Shown piece after piece: positions 6,429-8,829 of a stretch of DNA of 8,829 bases; within the stretch, counting starts at the first letter, position 1, and each line of letters opens with the position of its first letter. The stretch is taken from NCBI GenBank assembly GCA_947629965.1, contig CANRFS010000054.1:1-8829 (forward strand), written 5' to 3'. The notes under the pieces were generated by a model. That model made no database searches and was not told the origin of the DNA. It saw only the letters and a program-made list of their open reading frames with translations. This DNA is from an uncultured Clostridia bacterium (GTDB lineage: Bacteria > Bacillota > Clostridia > TANB77 > CAG-508). The translations under genes were made by a program, and so were the position numbers.

Positions 6429-6473
6429 AAGGTCATAGGTTGTAATAGTTAATGATGGCAATTATATCTCGTT
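6410..6473 (+). promoter_or_regulatory. candidate attenuator with two exclusive hairpins
   Basis: AACTATTACAAC (6410-6421) pairs perfectly with GTTGTAATAGTT (6439-6450), a 12-bp stem. AACGAGATA (6419-6427) can instead pair with TATCTCGTT (6465-6473), a 9-bp stem. The two share 6419-6421 and cross, so they exclude each other or form a pseudoknot. Both 5' arms overlap the end of the leader frame and its stop codon. The second stem is followed only by TTATTTAT, so it is not a textbook terminator. Confidence 0.55.
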
Positions 6474-6509
6474 ATTTATAAATTAATTAAATAATAAGGA
6501 GATATAAAA

Positions 6510-8138
6510 ATGATAGAAATAGAATTAAATAAAATTACGAAAAATTATGGTTTAAAAAATATTTTAAACGAATTTAGTATGCAAATACAAGCAGGAGAGA
6601 AAGTTGCATTAATTGGACAGAATGGAAGCGGAAAATCTACAATTTTAAAAATAATTGCAAAACAAGAAAATGTAGATAGTGGTACTGTTAATATTAAAAA
6701 TGGAGCAAAAATAGGAATTTTAAATCAAATTTATGAAAATGAAAAAGAAGATATTACGGTAAAAGACTATTTATATAAAAGCTGTGAAGATATTTTAGAA
6801 ACAGAAACAAAACTGAGAGAACTAGAAAAAGATATGTCTATAGAGAAAAATGTAGATAACTTAGAAAAATTGGTTAAAGAATATGGAAAAATTCAAGAGA
6901 AATATCTATTAATGGGAGGATATGAAATTGAACAGAATTTTAAAAAATTATGTTCGAAATTTTATATTAATAAACAGCTTTTAAATCAAAATTATAATCT
7001 TTTAAGTGGTGGAGAAAAAACAAGAGTAAATTTAGCAAAACTATTTTTAGCAAAACCGGATATATTATTGTTAGATGAACCAACTAATCATTTAGATATT
7101 AGCTCATTAGAATTTCTAGAAGAACTAGTTTTAGAATACAAAGGAAGCGTTTTAATAGTTTCTCATGATAGATATTTTTTAGATAAAGTAGTAAATAAAA
7201 CTATACTATTAGAAAATGGAAAAGAAAATATTTATTATGGAAATTATTCATACTTTGTAAAAGAAGATGAAAAAAGGACTCTGGCACAATTTGAAAATTA
7301 TAAAAATCAACAAAAGCAAATAGAAAAAATGAAAGAATCTATAATAACCTTAAGAAAATTTGGAGAATTAGCTGGAAATGAAATGTTTTTTAAAAGAGCT
7401 AAAAGTATTGAAAAACGTCTAGAAAAGATAACTATTTTGGATAAGGTTAATTTAGATAAAAAGTCAATAGATTTGAAATTTAGTGAAAAAATTAAATTTA
7501 GTAAAGATGTATTAAAAATTGAACATTTGGAAAAAAGCTTTAATGATAAAATAATTTTTAAAGGTGTAAATTTAACATTAAATTATAGAGAAAAAATTGC
7601 ATTAATTGGTAAAAATGGAAGTGGAAAATCTACATTAATAAAAATAATTTTAAATTTAGATAATGAATATCAAGGAAATTTAAAATTAGGGAATTCAATA
7701 AAAATAGGATATATACCACAAGATATAATATTTAAAAATGAAAATCTAACAATTTTAGATTACTTCTTGCAAGAAAACAAATTTACTGAAGCTGAAGCAA
7801 GATGCAAACTTGCAAAGTTTGGTTTTAGAAAAGAAAATGTTTTTAAAAAAATTGAAAAATTATCAGGTGGAGAAAAGGTTAAGTTAATGCTTATAAATTT
7901 AATTCAAAAAGATATTAACTTTTTAATACTTGATGAACCAACAAATCATATTGATATAGATACTAGAGAAATACTAGAAGAAGCTTTAAAAGAGTATAAT
8001 GGAACAGTACTGTTTGTTTCGCATGACAGATTTTTTATAAATTCAGTAGCAAATAGAATTCTAAATATAGAAAATTGTGAAATTAAATCATACTATGGAA
8101 ATTATGATGATTTTATAAATAATAAAAACTTAAATTAA
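6510..8138 (+). CDS. ABC-F family ATPase, possible ribosome protection protein
   Basis: ABC-F proteins are soluble tandem ATPases that bind the ribosomal E site; some are translation factors and some dislodge antibiotics. The 542 residues contain two complete ATPase domains and no membrane segment. Domain 1 has Walker A GQNGSGKST (36-44), LSGGE (165-169), LLLDEPTNHLD (186-196) and SHDRYF (218-223). Domain 2 has Walker A GKNGSGKST (367-375), LSGGE (451-455), LILDEPTNHID (472-482) and SHDRFF (504-509). A charged linker of about 80 residues (about 245-325) forms the ribosome-probing helices. The protein ends soon after domain 2, with no long C-terminal extension. The start has AAGGAGA (6496-6502) upstream. 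The leader peptide and attenuator suggest an inducible resistance protein, but the subfamily and drug cannot be told from the sequence alone. Confidence 0.92.
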   Translation: MIEIELNKITKNYGLKNILNEFSMQIQAGEKVALIGQNGSGKSTILKIIAKQENVDSGTVNIKNGAKIGILNQIYENEKEDITVKDYLYKSCEDILETETKLRELEKDMSIEKNVDNLEKLVKEYGKIQEKYLLMGGYEIEQNFKKLCSKFYINKQLLNQNYNLLSGGEKTRVNLAKLFLAKPDILLLDEPTNHLDISSLEFLEELVLEYKGSVLIVSHDRYFLDKVVNKTILLENGKENIYYGNYSYFVKEDEKRTLAQFENYKNQQKQIEKMKESIITLRKFGELAGNEMFFKRAKSIEKRLEKITILDKVNLDKKSIDLKFSEKIKFSKDVLKIEHLEKSFNDKIIFKGVNLTLNYREKIALIGKNGSGKSTLIKIILNLDNEYQGNLKLGNSIKIGYIPQDIIFKNENLTILDYFLQENKFTEAEARCKLAKFGFRKENVFKKIEKLSGGEKVKLMLINLIQKDINFLILDEPTNHIDIDTREILEEALKEYNGTVLFVSHDRFFINSVANRILNIENCEIKSYYGNYDDFINNKNLN

Positions 8139-8164
8139 GGATTATAAATGTAAGAGAATTAAAA

Positions 8165-8195
8165 AAGATTTAGGAAAAAGAATTTCCTAAATCTT
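8165..8195 (-). terminator. hairpin terminator, best read on the minus strand
   Basis: 8165-8177 pairs with 8183-8195 around a 5-base loop. On the minus strand the stem runs into TTTTTT (8166-8161), a good U-tract for transcription coming from the transposase. On the plus strand only TT follows, so it may help the ABC-F transcript only weakly. Confidence 0.7.
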
Positions 8196-8207
8196 CAGAG
8201 TATTGAC

Positions 8208-8233
8208 AAACCCCAGAAATTTTTCTGGGGTTT
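8208..8233. terminator. GC-rich bidirectional terminator after the ABC-F gene
   Basis: CCCCAGAA (8211-8218) pairs with TTCTGGGG (8223-8230), extended by three A-T pairs, around a 4-base loop. TTTT (8231-8234) follows on the plus strand. It lies between the ABC-F gene and the convergent transposase, 3 bases beyond the transposase stop, and may also mark the end of the insertion sequence. Confidence 0.75.
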
Positions 8234-8236
8234 TAC

Positions 8237-8829
8237 CTATATTATAGAAAAATTTAAGAAATTTATGTTTCTAAAAATATTTTTTGCAAAAATCAATAAA
8301 TTAAACTCGAAAGTAGGAAACTTTTTCCTACTTTTAGTTATCTTTGTTACTATGTTTTTCATATTTTGTGCAGCACAAATCAGCCATGTATAATTTTGAT
8401 TTTTCTCAATTCCTTTATACATTGCATATCTATATCCATGATTTTGTTTGCTGTCTGCAAAACTTCTTTCTATTTTTTCTTTTCTTAATTTGTATAATTC
8501 TTTGCCTCGCTTTGATAATCTTCGTTCTCTTGCATTTTCATTTAATTCTTCTTTTATATGTCTTCTTATTACTCTATATCCTTGAGATTTACAGCATCTT
8601 TCTATATCTGGACAATTATCGCAATTTATTTTATCTGAATAATATTTATATCCATTCCTATCAATTCTTCCAGTATATGGTAATAATATTCCAGTCTCAG
8701 GACATATGTAGTAATCTCTTTCTTTATTATATTTAAATTTATTTTTTCTAATTTCTGTATTTCCTTTTTGATAACTTCTGTATGCTATTACTCCAAATAT
8801 ATTATTATCTTCAAAATATTTTTTTATTT
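8237..8829 (-). CDS. IS1182-like transposase, C-terminal part (partial)
   Basis: The frame is open on the minus strand from the window edge to TAG at 8239-8237, giving 196 residues with the start outside the window. The first visible part reads IFGVIAYRSYQKGN. A cysteine cluster (CPETG, then CDNCPD and ERCC) suggests a zinc-binding insert. The segment ERSFADSKQNHGYRYAMYKG followed by CAAQNMKNI is the C-terminal catalytic glutamate region typical of IS1182-type DDE transposases. No frameshift or stop interrupts it. Unlike the resident genes it uses CGA for arginine twice, consistent with acquisition. The last 40 or so residues, after KITKSRKK, are AT-rich and may be an extension past the usual end. 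The inverted repeats of the element cannot be defined because its other end is outside. Confidence 0.85.
   Translation of the reverse strand, partial: IKKYFEDNNIFGVIAYRSYQKGNTEIRKNKFKYNKERDYYICPETGILLPYTGRIDRNGYKYYSDKINCDNCPDIERCCKSQGYRVIRRHIKEELNENARERRLSKRGKELYKLRKEKIERSFADSKQNHGYRYAMYKGIEKNQNYTWLICAAQNMKNIVTKITKSRKKFPTFEFNLLIFAKNIFRNINFLNFSII
8310..8334. repeat. hairpin inside the transposase 3' end
   Basis: AAAGTAGGAAA (8310-8320) pairs with TTTCCTACTTT (8324-8334) around a 3-base loop. It lies within the transposase coding frame and has no U-tract on either strand, so it is not called a terminator. Confidence 0.6.

Noticed and set aside
8344..8736. A 130-codon plus-strand open frame
   Set aside because: It is antisense to the transposase frame, which has clear family motifs. 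Its translation is a low-complexity run of Leu, Ile, Phe and Tyr with no ribosome binding site.

Overview
The window is AT-rich (roughly 30% G+C by eye), with strong AGGAG ribosome binding sites, AGA as the main arginine codon, a T-box leader, a CdaA-type cyclase and an ABC-F protein. Together these suggest a low-GC Firmicute, most likely a member of the Clostridia. No rRNA or tRNA gene is visible.

Layout. 1-475 holds a sigma-A-like promoter and a phenylalanine T-box leader with a UUC specifier. It controls pheS (476-1516) and pheT (1517-3886), the two subunits of phenylalanyl-tRNA synthetase. A new promoter at 3896-3924 serves a 39-residue membrane protein and then cdaA (4162-5092, diadenylate cyclase), which ends in an intrinsic terminator. 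5140-5475 looks like a compact type I toxin-antitoxin locus: a 38-residue hydrophobic peptide whose ribosome binding site is sequestered, and a convergent antisense RNA that shares a bidirectional terminator. truA (5509-6248, tRNA pseudouridine synthase) follows. Next is a leader-peptide attenuator (6310-6509) ahead of an ABC-F ATPase gene (6510-8138). Two hairpin terminators separate this from the 3' end of an IS1182-like transposase gene on the minus strand (8237-8829, cut by the window edge).

Most striking observation. cdaA and truA cannot be read in one frame. cdaA needs one +1 shift and truA needs two. All three breaks have the same form: a leucine codon, then CGG, with the family's conserved glycine recovered when the C is skipped (TTA-C-GGT, CTT-C-GGG, CTT-C-GGA). 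CGG occurs in frame nowhere else in the window, although other arginine codons are common. With the shifts both proteins are full length and keep their catalytic motifs (CdaA 309 residues with DGA and RHR; TruA 245 residues with the catalytic Asp). This points to CGG being an unread or 'hungry' codon that acts as a +1 recoding signal in this organism. A systematic sequence error is the main alternative.

Together the window is a mostly housekeeping segment for tRNA charging, tRNA modification and second-messenger synthesis, interspersed with small accessory elements.
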